A stretch of DNA of 64,000 nucleotides from Streptomyces eurythermus (GTDB lineage Bacteria > Actinomycetota > Actinomycetes > Streptomycetales > Streptomycetaceae), in NCBI RefSeq assembly GCF_014649115.1, contig NZ_BMSK01000014.1, forward strand, positions 124,001 through 188,000, written 5' to 3'. Below, piece by piece: positions 41,937 to 50,543 of this stretch. The notes below the pieces were generated by a model. It was not told where the DNA came from. It saw nothing but the letters and a program-made list of their open reading frames with translations, and did not search any database. The translations under genes were made by a program, and so were the position numbers. How positions within the stretch are numbered: position 1 is the stretch's first letter; each line of letters begins with the position of its first letter.

Positions 41937-44336
41937 CTACCGGTCCTGCTCGAACAGCGGCAGCTCGGCCCAGATCGTCTTGCCCTCCGCCGTGTGCCGG
42001 CTGCCCCAGCGCTGGGTGAGCTGGGCGACCAGCAGCAGGCCCCGGCCGCCCTCGTCGAACACCTTGGCCCGGCGCAGATGCGGGGCGGTGTGGCTGGCGT
42101 CGAAGACCTCGCAGGTCAGCGTGTTCGCGTCATGGATCAGCCGGAGCCGGATGGGATGGGAGCCGTACCGGATGGCGTTGGTGACCAGCTCGCTGACCAC
42201 CAGCTCGGTCGTGAACGTCGCCTCGCTCAGCGACCAGTCGGACAGCTGCTCCACGACCTGCTTGCGGATCGGCGCGACCAGCGCCGGGTCGGCGGGGATG
42301 TCCCAGGTCGCCACCTGCGAGGCGGGCAGGCCCCGGGTACGGGCGAGCAGCAGGGCCACGTCGTCGGGCGCGCCGCCGTAGGGGAGCAGGGTGTGCAGGA
42401 CACGGTCGCAGGTCTCGTCCAGGGAGCCGGCGTACGCCCCGAGCGCCGCGTGGAGCATCTCCCGGCTGGTCTCCGGGTCCCGCTCCCGGGACCACACCAG
42501 CCCGTCCGTGTACAGCGCGAGGACCGTGCCCTCGGGCAGCTCCACCTCGGCGGACTCGAACGGCAGCCCGCCCAGGCCCAGCGGGGGACCGGCGGGCAGG
42601 TCCAGCGCGCGGGGCGCGCCGCCCGGCTCCAGCACCACGGGCGGCGGGTGCCCGGCGCGGGCCAGGGCGCAGCGCCGGGACACCGGGTCGTAGACCGCGT
42701 ACAGGCAGGTGGCGCCGAGTTCCCCGGGGCTGCCCGCCTCGCCGGCGCTCGCGGTCCCGGACTCGTCCGAGAGCCGCAGCACCAGGTCGTCCAGGTGGGT
42801 CAGCAGCTCGTCCGGGGCCAGGTCGATGTCCGCCAGGGTGCGCACGGCGGTGCGCAGCCGGCCCATGGTGGCCGAGGCCCGGATGCCGTGCCCGACCACG
42901 TCCCCGACGACCATCGCGACCCGCATCCCGGACAGCGGGATCACGTCGAACCAGTCCCCGCCCACCCCGGCGCGCGCGGCCGGCAGATACCGGGAGCAGG
43001 CCTCCAGCGCGGCCGTGTGCGGCAGCGAGCGGGGCAGCAGGCTGCGCTGGAGCGCGAGCGCCGTCTCCCGCTCGCGTGAGTAGCGGCGGGCGTTGTCGAT
43101 GCAGACGGCGGCCCGCGCGGTGATCTCCTCGGCCAGCAGCACGTCGTCCGGGGTGAACGCCTCCGGACGCCGGTGCCGGGACAGCACCGCGACCCCCAGG
43201 GTCAGTCCGCGCGCCTGGATCGGCACCGACAGCGCGCAGTGGACGCCGGACTCCCGCGCCGGTGTGCCGCCCGCGCCGGGCCGGGCCGGTACCCGGTCGA
43301 CGGCGCCGGGGGCCGGCGGGACGGCGACGGTGCGGCCCGTGGTCAGCGCGTCCGCCTGCGGGGATGCCTCCGGGTACTGCTCCGTCTGCCCGGGGCCGGT
43401 CTGCGTCTCCGGTACGCCGGGCAGCACCGACTGCTGGGCGATCCGGCGCAGCCGCACCGGCGCGGTGATGCGGGCCGGGGCCTCGGCGCAGCCCTCCTGC
43501 GGATCGAGCAGGTCGATGGTGACGAAGTCGGCGAGCGCGGGCACGCACACGTCCGCCAGCTCCTGGGCGGTACGGGTGACGTCCAGCGTGGTCCCGATGC
43601 GCACGCTGGCCTCGTTGACCAGCTGGAGCCGCTGCCGGGCACGGTGGTTGTCGGTGATGTCGTGCGCGGCCATGGACACGCCCCGCACCCGGCCCGCCCG
43701 GTCCCGCACCGGCGCCATCCGGGCCAGCCAGGCGTGCGCCCGGTCCTCGCCGCCGGTGCGCAGGAAGGTCTGCACGTCCAGCGGCCGGCCCGAGGTCAGC
43801 ACCCTGAGCAGGTCCCGTTCCAGCTCCTCGCTCTGCGGTTTGCCGCCGATCTCCGCGATCCGCAGCCCCCGTACCCGCTCCTCGGGCAGGCCGACGACGG
43901 CGGCCATCGCCTCGTTCATCCGGCGCAGCCGCAGCCGGTCGTCGTACACGGCGATCGCGCAGGGCGACTGGATCAGGCCCGCCTCGGCGAGCGGGTCGTC
44001 GGCGGCGGGCGGTTCGGTGCCGGCGAGCGGGGTGACCACGAGCCAGTCGCCCGGCCCGCCGTCGTGCGGCGGACGGTGGTGGGCGAGCAGCCACACGCGG
44101 ACGGTACGGCCGTCGCGGTGGCGCAGGCCGAGCGTGCCCTCCCAGCGTGGGCCGGGGGGCGCGGCCGGGGCGGGGGCGCCGTCGGCCAGCAGGTCGGCGG
44201 CGGGGCGGCCGATGACGGCGTCCGCCGGGTGGCCGAGCAGGCGGACGGCTCCCTCGTTCCACTCCGTCAGGGTGCCGTCGTCGCCGATGACAGCCCGTGC
44301 CGTGCCCGTGTCGTCGAACGGATAGACCCGGCTCAT
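41937..44336 (-). CDS. PAS-PAS-GAF-SpoIIE phosphatase with C-terminal HATPase
   Basis: A 799-residue multi-domain regulator. Domains in order: PAS (about 8-105), second PAS (120-235), GAF (245-420), SpoIIE/PP2C phosphatase (445-660, with GVGGDWFDVIPL, VGDVVGHGIRAS and LYTDGLVWSR) and an RsbW-like ATPase (680-795, with SELVTNAIRYG and DEGGRGLLLV). Such proteins join both the phosphatase and the anti-sigma kinase of a partner-switching circuit and act on STAS antagonists. ATG 44336 has GGGAG upstream. The stop is 8 bases from the convergent sigma factor gene. Confidence 0.94.
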   Translation of the reverse strand: MSRVYPFDDTGTARAVIGDDGTLTEWNEGAVRLLGHPADAVIGRPAADLLADGAPAPAAPPGPRWEGTLGLRHRDGRTVRVWLLAHHRPPHDGGPGDWLVVTPLAGTEPPAADDPLAEAGLIQSPCAIAVYDDRLRLRRMNEAMAAVVGLPEERVRGLRIAEIGGKPQSEELERDLLRVLTSGRPLDVQTFLRTGGEDRAHAWLARMAPVRDRAGRVRGVSMAAHDITDNHRARQRLQLVNEASVRIGTTLDVTRTAQELADVCVPALADFVTIDLLDPQEGCAEAPARITAPVRLRRIAQQSVLPGVPETQTGPGQTEQYPEASPQADALTTGRTVAVPPAPGAVDRVPARPGAGGTPARESGVHCALSVPIQARGLTLGVAVLSRHRRPEAFTPDDVLLAEEITARAAVCIDNARRYSRERETALALQRSLLPRSLPHTAALEACSRYLPAARAGVGGDWFDVIPLSGMRVAMVVGDVVGHGIRASATMGRLRTAVRTLADIDLAPDELLTHLDDLVLRLSDESGTASAGEAGSPGELGATCLYAVYDPVSRRCALARAGHPPPVVLEPGGAPRALDLPAGPPLGLGGLPFESAEVELPEGTVLALYTDGLVWSRERDPETSREMLHAALGAYAGSLDETCDRVLHTLLPYGGAPDDVALLLARTRGLPASQVATWDIPADPALVAPIRKQVVEQLSDWSLSEATFTTELVVSELVTNAIRYGSHPIRLRLIHDANTLTCEVFDASHTAPHLRRAKVFDEGGRGLLLVAQLTQRWGSRHTAEGKTIWAELPLFEQDR

Positions 44337-44599
44337 CGTCGCCGCTCCCAAGCGCACACACTCTCAGTGAACAGGTGGCACCACTCGCGTTCCAGCGTAG
44401 TGCGTGACGCCCCTCGGTGAGCGGCGGCGCCGGGGCCGGTCGGCCGACCGGTCGAACACGGTCAGGGGCCGGTCAGGGGTAAATCCGGACTGTTCAGGGC
44501 CGGAGGCAGCCGTGCACGTCCGCACTCTTGACGATCGTGTGGAGCGGGACGTCAGAATCTGTTTGTTCACGATCAATTGTGAGTAGTTCTGATTCCTGA

Positions 44600-44634
44600 T
44601 GAGCCCTGAGCCCTGAGCCCTGAGCCCTGAGCCA
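44600..44634. repeat. 7-bp tandem repeat TGAGCCC x5
   Basis: Five copies of TGAGCCC (the last ending in A) run head to tail 59-93 bases before the galactosidase start. In each copy TGA occurs in shifting frames, so no protein can cross the array. Confidence 0.9.
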
Positions 44635-44673
44635 TGACGGGAGCCCTCCGTCATGACGAGTCCATGACGAGTC
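44633..44673. repeat. hairpin plus 11-bp tandem repeat in galactosidase leader
   Basis: CATGACGG (44633-44640) and its complement (44648-44655) form an 8-bp stem with a 7-base loop. The right arm overlaps the first of two exact copies of CATGACGAGTC at 44652-44662 and 44663-44673. The array ends 19 bases before the ATG, so it lies in or next to the leader. Confidence 0.75.
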
Positions 44674-44692
44674 CCGATGGGGGAGAGCCGCT

Positions 44693-47600
44693 ATGACGGT
44701 CACGCGCAGGTCGGTCCTGGTCACAGCCGCGGCAGCACCCGCGGCCGGAACGCTCCCGGCCCTCGCGGCGGCCCCGGCCGCCCTCGCCGCCGAGGCGTCC
44801 GGCGCCGGCGGACGCCACACCGTGCCGCTGCGGGACGGCTGGCGGTTCCACCTGGCCGACCCGGTCGGCGCCACCGACCCGGCCGGCGACCCGGCGCGGA
44901 CCGCCGGCCCGGACCACGACGACTCGGCCTGGCGCGAGGTCGCCGTACCGCACGACTGGAGCATCGAGCAGACCCCCACCACCGAGCACAACACCACCGG
45001 CGGCACCGGCTTCCTCCCGGGCGGCCTCGGGTGGTACCGGCTCGCCTTCACCCTCCCGCGCTCCTGCGCCGGCCGGCGGATCTCGGTGGAGTTCGACGGC
45101 GTCTACATGGATGCCCACGTCTACTGCAACGGCACCGAGGCGGGCCGCCACCCCTACGGCTACACCGGCTTCGCCCTCGACCTCACCGATCTCGTGCACA
45201 CCGACGGCAGCACGCCCGACGTGCTCGCGGTCCGGGTGCGCAACCAGCTGCCCAGCAGCCGCTGGTACTCCGGCAGTGGCATCTACCGCGAGGCCCGCCT
45301 GGTGATCACCGAGCCGGTGCACGTCGCCCGCTGGGGGACGTACGTCACCACCCCGGAGGTCTCGGCCGGCCGGGCGCTGGTCCGGGTGCGCACGACCGTG
45401 CGCAACGACTCCGGCACCGCCGCCGACGTGGAGATCAGGTCCCGGATCACCGGCCCCGACGGCCGGACCGTGGCCCGTACGGACGGTACGGTCGCCGTCG
45501 CCGCCGCGGGGGAGGCCGCCGCGACCCACGAACTGACCGTCCAGGACCCGCTGTTGTGGGACTTCGCGACCCCGGGGCACCGCTACACCCTGCACACCGA
45601 GCTGCGCGTGGCCGGCCGCACCACCGACACCTACCGCACCCCCTTCGGTATCCGTACCTTCCGCTTCGACCCCGACGAGGGCTTCTCCCTCAACGGCATC
45701 CCCGCCAAGATCAAGGGCGTCGACCTCCACCACGACCAGGGCGCCCTCGGCGCCGCGATCAGCGCCGACGCCGTCCGCAGACAGCTGCGGATCATGAAGT
45801 CGATGGGCGTCAACGCCCTGCGCACCTCGCACAACCCGCCCGCGCCGGAGCTGATCCGGGTCTGCGAGGAACTGGGCATCGTGATGCTGGTGGAGGCCTT
45901 CGACTGCTGGCGCACCGGCAAGACGCGCTACGACTACGGCCGGTTCTTCGACGAGTGGTGCGAGAAGGACGCCACCGAGATGGTCCTGGCCGCCCGCAAC
46001 TCACCGGCCGTGCTGCTGTGGTCCATCGGCAACGAGATCCCCGACTCCACCTCCACCGCGGGCCTGGCCATGGCGGACCGGATCATCGGCGCGATCAAGG
46101 CCGCCGACGGCACCCGGCCGCTCGTCATCGGCTCCGACAAGTACCGGCGGCCGCCCGCCAAGGGCTCGGCGGCCGACCTGATGCTCGCCAAGCTCGACGG
46201 CCTCGGCCTCAACTACAACACGGCCAAGTCGGTGGACGCCCTGCACGCCGCCTACCCGCACCTGTTCCTCTTCGAGTCCGAGTCCTCCTCGGAGACCTCC
46301 ACCCGGGGCGCCTACCAGGAGCCGGAGCACCTCAACACCGGCGAGAACCACACCCCCGGCAGGCGGGAGGTCTCCTCCTACGACAACAACCTCGCCTCCT
46401 GGACGATGAGCGGCGAGTACGGGCACAAGAAGGACCGGGACCGGAAGTGGTTCGCGGGCCAGTTCCTGTGGTCCGGCATCGACTACATCGGCGAACCGAC
46501 CCCGTACGACGTGTTCCCGGTGAAGGCGTCCTTCTTCGGCGCCGTCGACACGGCCGGCTTCCCCAAGGACATGTACCACCTGTTCCGCAGCCAGTGGACG
46601 ACCGAGCCGATGGTCCACCTGCTGCCGATGACCTGGAACCACGAGGAGGGCGACACCGTCGAGGTGTGGGCGTACGCCAACGTGCCCACGGTCGAGCTGT
46701 TCCTCGACGGAAAGTCCCTCGGCGTGAGGGAGTTCGACGTCAAGAAGACCACCGACGGCCGCACCTACCTGGAGACCACCGAGCCCACCGGCGACGACAA
46801 GACCTTCACCGACGGCCCCTACCCGGGCAGTTACACCAGCCCCAACGGCAGCGCCGGCAAACTCCACCTGACCTGGAAGGTGCCGTACCGGCCGGGCGAG
46901 CTGAGGGCGGTGGCCCGGCGGGACGGCAAGGTCGTCGCCGGCGACGTCCTGCGCACGGCCGGCGCCCCGCACGCCGTACGCCTCACCGCCGACCGCACGT
47001 CCCTCCCCGCCGACGGCCGTTCGCTCGCCTTCGTCACCGCCGAGATCACCGACGCGCACGGGGTCGTCGTGCCCGACGCCGCCCACCTCATCGCCTTCGA
47101 CGTCTCGGGCGGCTCCCTGGCCGGCGTCGACAACGGCCGTCAGGAGAGCGCCGAGCGCTACCAGGCGAGCACCCGCACCGCCTTCCACGGCAAGGCGCTC
47201 GCCATCGTCCGGTCCGGCGCGCGGCCCGGCACCCTCGAGGTCACCGCCCGGGTGGCCGGCCTGCGCCCGGGCACCGTCCGCCTGCACACCACCCCGGCCG
47301 GCCACGCCGCGACCACGGCGCCCGCGGTGTTCCGCCCCGACCACCCTGCGCCGCCCGCCCACCCGTACGCGGACGCGAGCTACTCCGGCCGCCCGGACAC
47401 CCCGCCCGCCGCGATGCTGGACGGCGATCCGGGCACCGGCTGGTCCAACGCCTTCGTCAAGCAGGCCACCGCACTGCTGCCCGCGTTCGACGGAGCCCGG
47501 GCGAAGGACTGGGTGTCGGTCGACTTCGGGCGCGCCCGCACCTTCGACCGGGTGGCCGTCTCCTTCACGGCCGACGCGGGCCACACCCCGCCCGCGCGGG

Positions 47601-47794
47601 CCGAGGTCGCGGTGTGGAACGGGCACGCCTACGTCCCGGTGACCGGGGCGAGGACTCAGTGGGCCACCGCCTCCGACAGCCCCACCGTCATCACCTTCGA
47701 CCCGGTCCGCGGCTCCCGGCTGCGCCTGACCCTCACCAGCGCCCGCCCGGGCCGGCCTCAGGGAGCGGTGCGCATCAGCCGACTGGATGTGTGA
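44693..47794 (+). CDS. Tat-exported glycoside hydrolase family 2 beta-galactosidase with discoidin domain
   Basis: A 1033-residue secreted enzyme. A twin-arginine signal (VTRRSVLVTAAAAP) ends near residue 34. The GH2 sugar-binding, immunoglobulin-like and TIM-barrel domains follow. The acid/base Glu lies in WSIGNEIPD near residue 447 and the nucleophile Glu in FLFESESSSE near 527. Two further beta domains (DUF4982-like VEVWAYANVPTVELFLDGKS and an Ig-like part) and a C-terminal F5/8 discoidin carbohydrate-binding domain (LDGDPGTGWSNAF) complete it. ATG 44693 follows GGGGGAGAG. Likely galactan or galactoside breakdown outside the cell. Confidence 0.95.
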   Translation: MTVTRRSVLVTAAAAPAAGTLPALAAAPAALAAEASGAGGRHTVPLRDGWRFHLADPVGATDPAGDPARTAGPDHDDSAWREVAVPHDWSIEQTPTTEHNTTGGTGFLPGGLGWYRLAFTLPRSCAGRRISVEFDGVYMDAHVYCNGTEAGRHPYGYTGFALDLTDLVHTDGSTPDVLAVRVRNQLPSSRWYSGSGIYREARLVITEPVHVARWGTYVTTPEVSAGRALVRVRTTVRNDSGTAADVEIRSRITGPDGRTVARTDGTVAVAAAGEAAATHELTVQDPLLWDFATPGHRYTLHTELRVAGRTTDTYRTPFGIRTFRFDPDEGFSLNGIPAKIKGVDLHHDQGALGAAISADAVRRQLRIMKSMGVNALRTSHNPPAPELIRVCEELGIVMLVEAFDCWRTGKTRYDYGRFFDEWCEKDATEMVLAARNSPAVLLWSIGNEIPDSTSTAGLAMADRIIGAIKAADGTRPLVIGSDKYRRPPAKGSAADLMLAKLDGLGLNYNTAKSVDALHAAYPHLFLFESESSSETSTRGAYQEPEHLNTGENHTPGRREVSSYDNNLASWTMSGEYGHKKDRDRKWFAGQFLWSGIDYIGEPTPYDVFPVKASFFGAVDTAGFPKDMYHLFRSQWTTEPMVHLLPMTWNHEEGDTVEVWAYANVPTVELFLDGKSLGVREFDVKKTTDGRTYLETTEPTGDDKTFTDGPYPGSYTSPNGSAGKLHLTWKVPYRPGELRAVARRDGKVVAGDVLRTAGAPHAVRLTADRTSLPADGRSLAFVTAEITDAHGVVVPDAAHLIAFDVSGGSLAGVDNGRQESAERYQASTRTAFHGKALAIVRSGARPGTLEVTARVAGLRPGTVRLHTTPAGHAATTAPAVFRPDHPAPPAHPYADASYSGRPDTPPAAMLDGDPGTGWSNAFVKQATALLPAFDGARAKDWVSVDFGRARTFDRVAVSFTADAGHTPPARAEVAVWNGHAYVPVTGARTQWATASDSPTVITFDPVRGSRLRLTLTSARPGRPQGAVRISRLDV

Positions 47795-47851
47795 GGGGGC
47801 GCGCGCGGGACCTCCGGTACCGCGACGCATGGCGTCCCACCTGGGCGTATT

Positions 47852-47875
47852 TACCCGTAAGTACCCGCGCGGTAC
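47852..47875. promoter_or_regulatory. putative autoregulatory operator of the toxin-antitoxin pair
   Basis: TACCCG occurs at 47852-47857 and 47862-47867, and GTACC/GGTAC (47861-47865 and 47871-47875) form an inverted repeat 10 bases before the antitoxin start. Ribbon-helix-helix antitoxins commonly bind such paired sites. Confidence 0.45.
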
Positions 47876-47884
47876 CGTGAGGTC

Positions 47885-48124
47885 ATGCCAGCTCTCAACG
47901 TGGAGTTCAGCGAACGGGAACTAGAGGACCTGCGTCAGATCGCCAAGGAGCGCGGTACGTCGATGAAGGCGCTGGTGCGCGAGGCCGCCGCCGCCGACAT
48001 CGCCCGGCACCGCGCTCTCCAGGAGGGCGCGGAGGCCTTCCGCCGCTTCTTCGCCGGCCACGCCGAGGAGTTCGCGGCGGCCTTCCCCGACGACGAGCGC
48101 CCCGGCAGGGGCGAGGCCGCCTGA
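47885..48124 (+). CDS. ribbon-helix-helix antitoxin-like protein
   Basis: A 79-residue protein. Residues 3-45 fit a ribbon-helix-helix DNA-binding fold (ALNVEFSERELEDLRQIAKE, then RGTSMKALVREAAAADI). The acidic C-terminal part probably binds the toxin. ATG 47885 has GAGG upstream. The toxin gene starts 3 bases after its stop. It probably represses its own promoter through the repeats at 47852-47875. Confidence 0.85.
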   Translation: MPALNVEFSERELEDLRQIAKERGTSMKALVREAAAADIARHRALQEGAEAFRRFFAGHAEEFAAAFPDDERPGRGEAA

Positions 48125-48127
48125 CCG

Positions 48128-48505
48128 ATGCCCTCCGTCATCCACATCGACGTTCCCTGGCTGCTCCAGCGGCACGAAGAGGTCCTGCCCGACCAGCCCG
48201 CCGTGGACGACTTCTCGGCGCTGGTCGCGGCCGTCGCCCGGCACCGGGTGGACCCGCCCCGGCTCGGCGTCGACTCCGACGCCGCCTGGCGGGCCGCCGC
48301 CCTGCTGCACACCCTCGCCGTGCTCAAGCCGCTACCCGCGGCCAACGCCCGCTTCGCCTGCGCCACCGCCGTCGCCTACATGTTCGTCAGCGGCGCCGGC
48401 ATCGACCCGCCCTACGGCGCGCTCGTCGACCTCGCGCGGGACCTCATCTCCGGCAAGACCGACGTCTACGGCGCCGCCGACCGGCTCCGCTCCTGGCAGA
48501 TCTGA
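48128..48505 (+). CDS. Fic/Doc-like toxin with degenerate Fic motif
   Basis: A 125-residue all-helical protein with the length and layout of Doc toxins. The position of the Fic motif HPFxDGNKR reads KPLPAANAR (residues 67-75): the catalytic His is Lys, the acidic residue and the Lys are Ala, and only Asn73 and Arg75 remain. AMP or phosphate transfer by the usual mechanism is therefore unlikely. It follows a ribbon-helix-helix gene in a typical toxin-antitoxin arrangement. It may be an inactive or repurposed toxin; the family call rests on context and fold text. Confidence 0.78.
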   Translation: MPSVIHIDVPWLLQRHEEVLPDQPAVDDFSALVAAVARHRVDPPRLGVDSDAAWRAAALLHTLAVLKPLPAANARFACATAVAYMFVSGAGIDPPYGALVDLARDLISGKTDVYGAADRLRSWQI

Positions 48506-49013
48506 CCCCGCCCCGGCCGGTGGAGGAAGTCGCCGGAGCCGCCGGCCGGAGCGGGGCCTCTCGGGGAGGACCGGACCCCAGTCCACCACCGGACCGTGCC
48601 CTCCGGGAGCGTGCGCGGCCGGCCGGTGCGTGCGCCCGTTTCACACGGGGCGCACGGGGCCACGCGGTCCGGCGCCGCGGCCGGACAGGAACCGTCCACG
48701 TGGTGATCACTTCATGAACACGGGGAGTCATGAAGGGGCTCGGGGCGGGCGAAGCCGGAATGTTTCAGGACGATTAACGACGCGCTGTTTTTCGGCCATC
48801 CGGCCCGTCCCGGAACGGGGGAACCGCTCTGTTACGGGGTCCCGGCGTTCGAATTCCGTGACTTCACGCCACTGATTCAACACGAAAGGTTACTGAAACC
48901 CATGGGTTCGATGTGAGTTTCGGCGGTGGACTCGGCAGAGTGGCGCACGCCGCTCCGGCACCCGACCGGGCTGGAGCCGGCAACCCGACTGTTCGAGCGG
49001 AAGGATGCACACA
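48506..49013. other. 508-base intergenic region, likely promoter of the SSI gene at its right end
   Basis: The left 200 bases are very GC-rich with short palindromes but no coding frame. From about 48760 the sequence is AT-richer (CAGGACGATTAACGACGC, then TTCAACACGAAAGGTTACTG at 48876-48895), as expected for a promoter serving the subtilisin inhibitor gene. I see no gene here. Confidence 0.5.
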
Positions 49014-49448
49014 ATGCGGAACACCGCGCGCTGGGCAGCGGCCCTCGGCCTCACCGCCGCCGCCGTTTGCGGACCCCTGACCGGGGCCGCCGTCGCTGCA
49101 CCGGGCGCCGCCCCGTCGTCGCTCTACGCCCCCTCGGCCCTGGTGCTCACCACCGGCCACGGCAACGACGCGGCCACGGCCACTCCGGAGCGCGCCGTCA
49201 CCCTGAGCTGCGCGCCCACGGCCTCCGGCACCCATCCGGCCCCGGCCGAGGCCTGCGCCGAACTGCGCGGCCTCGACGGCGACCTCGACGCCCTCAAGCC
49301 CGCCGACGGCGTGATGTGTACCAAGGAGTACGCCCCGGTCGTGGTCACGCTCCAGGGTGTCTGGCAGGGCCAGCGCCTCTCCTACGAGCGCACGTTCGAC
49401 AACGCGTGCATGAGGGATGCCGTGGGCGGCAGCCTCTTCGCGTTCTAG
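49014..49448 (+). CDS. secreted subtilisin inhibitor-like protein (SSI family)
   Basis: A 144-residue secreted protease inhibitor. Signal peptide: residues 1-28 (AVAA cleavage region). The mature domain has the SSI text ALVLTTGHGNDAATATPERA, two disulphides (C66-C81 and C102-C132) and the reactive site MCTKEYAPV. By position against SSI (Cys-Pro-Met) the P1 residue is K104, which predicts inhibition of trypsin-like as well as subtilisin-like enzymes. The C-terminus SYERTFDNACMRDAVGGSLF is typical. ATG 49014 follows GGAAGG at 9 bases; ATG 49005 overlaps that site and is less likely. Confidence 0.95.
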   Translation: MRNTARWAAALGLTAAAVCGPLTGAAVAAPGAAPSSLYAPSALVLTTGHGNDAATATPERAVTLSCAPTASGTHPAPAEACAELRGLDGDLDALKPADGVMCTKEYAPVVVTLQGVWQGQRLSYERTFDNACMRDAVGGSLFAF

Positions 49449-49645
49449 GACCGGGATCGCACGGGACCCCGTGAACGCCGGATCAGGCCCGCAACTGGGG
49501 AGTGCGGCCCCTGGGGCGGGGAACCTGCGATCTCGTAACCGGGGCAGGCGGGCGGAGTGGGGCCGCCCGCCGGCTCCGGGCAACACAGCCGCTCCCCGGC
49601 CGGTCCGTGGGGGGCCGTCCGGGGAGCGGCGAAAAACGTACGGTT

Positions 49646-49888
49646 TCAACGCGGCGGGTCGGCCCTGCGCCGGTGACTCGTGTCGCACCAGGGGTAGCGG
49701 CGACTGCGCCGACAGGTACACAGAGCGACGCGGAACCGGTCCGAGCGGACCGTGGTCCCGTCCTCCAGTGCGACTTCCACGGGCCCTTCCATCAGGAGGG
49801 GCCCGCGCCGTTGCACGGTGACCCGCCGGGCGGGCGCGGCGGAGGCGCCGGGTTCGCGCGGCGCGCTGTCAGCAGGGTCGTTCGGCAC
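49646..49888 (-). CDS. CDGSH iron-sulfur domain protein
   Basis: An 80-residue protein. The 2Fe-2S motif reads CTCRRSRRYPWCDTSH, matching CxCx2(S)x3Px(C)D(x)2H of CDGSH proteins, with all three Cys and the His present. An N-terminal 35-residue region is Ala/Pro-rich. The start overlaps the end of the upstream methyltransferase gene by 20 bases, so the two are cotranscribed. The role is probably electron transfer or cluster donation; that is family knowledge only. Confidence 0.92.
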   Translation of the reverse strand: MPNDPADSAPREPGASAAPARRVTVQRRGPLLMEGPVEVALEDGTTVRSDRFRVALCTCRRSRRYPWCDTSHRRRADPPR

Positions 49889-50522
49889 GGATGACCACCA
49901 GCTCTTCCTTGTCGTCGGCCGGCCCGAGCAGCCCGCGCCGGCGCAGCCAGTCCTCCCGGGAGCGCAGCACCGGGCCGAAGGGCACCCGGCGGCGCCGGAC
50001 CACCTCGGCCTTAAGGCCCGCCTCCCGCAGCAGTTCCAGGGTGCGGTCGGGGCCGCTCAGCGCCGAGTGCACGAGCAGCAGCAGCCCGCCGGGGCGCAGC
50101 AGCGCCGGGGCGTCGCGGCAGATCCGGTCCAGCAGGAGCCGCCCGTCGCCCCCCGCGTCCCAGGCCCGGGCCCGGCCGCGCGGCCCGCGCCCGTCCTCCG
50201 GTGCCGGCACATAGGGCGGGTTCGCCAGGATCATGTCGTAGGCGCGGCCCCGGACCGGGGCGAAGAGGTTGCCGCGGCGGATGCGCACCGGCAGCCGGCT
50301 CAGCCAGGCGTTCAGCCGGGCCGTCCACACCGCCTGCCGGGACACGTCCACCGCGGTCACCTCGGCGCCCTGCCGGGCCGCCGCCAGCGCCAGGGCCCCG
50401 CTCCCGGTGCCCACGTCCAGCACACGCGCACCCGGCGGCGGGGCCTCCTCGCGCAGGACCTCCGCCAGCATCTCCGTGTCGTCCTGGGGGGCGTACACGC
50501 CCGGAAGCAGCAAAAGGTTCAC
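49869..50522 (-). CDS. HemK2/MTQ2-type protein methyltransferase
   Basis: A 217-residue SAM-dependent methyltransferase. Motif I is VLDVGTGSGALALAAAR, the acidic turn is VTAVDVS and the catalytic motif is ILANPPYVP (NPPY), characteristic of enzymes that methylate glutamine or related amides in proteins and of some RNA methyltransferases. It is similar in length to HemK2-type proteins rather than to full HemK/PrmC. The GTG at 50522 lies just before the first conserved residues. The CDGSH gene overlaps its end. Confidence 0.92.
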   Translation of the reverse strand: MNLLLLPGVYAPQDDTEMLAEVLREEAPPPGARVLDVGTGSGALALAAARQGAEVTAVDVSRQAVWTARLNAWLSRLPVRIRRGNLFAPVRGRAYDMILANPPYVPAPEDGRGPRGRARAWDAGGDGRLLLDRICRDAPALLRPGGLLLLVHSALSGPDRTLELLREAGLKAEVVRRRRVPFGPVLRSREDWLRRRGLLGPADDKEELVVIRAERPC

Positions 50523-50543
50523 GTAACCCGAATGCCCCTCATC

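Larger units (their letters stand above)
44337..44692. promoter_or_regulatory. 356-base divergent regulatory region with repeats
   Basis: This gene-free stretch separates the phosphatase and galactosidase genes. The left part contains the AT-richer stretch around 44550-44600, likely to hold promoters. The right part holds the 7-bp satellite, an inverted repeat and an 11-bp tandem repeat listed separately. No coding frame is supported. Confidence 0.6.

Noticed and set aside
44677..47880. Open frame of 1067 codons in the +1 frame of the galactosidase
   Set aside because: The Tat signal, GH2 catalytic residues and discoidin domain are in the other frame; this one is Arg/Pro-rich shadow text.
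48506..49013. Short open frames in the gap before the subtilisin inhibitor
   Set aside because: They have Arg/Pro-rich text, no RBS and no conserved features; the region is better explained as leader and promoter.
49014..49448. Joint function of the subtilisin inhibitor with the S8 proteases at 11-14 kb
   Set aside because: The genes are 35 kb apart and SSI-family inhibitors are common in Streptomyces; proximity alone is not evidence.
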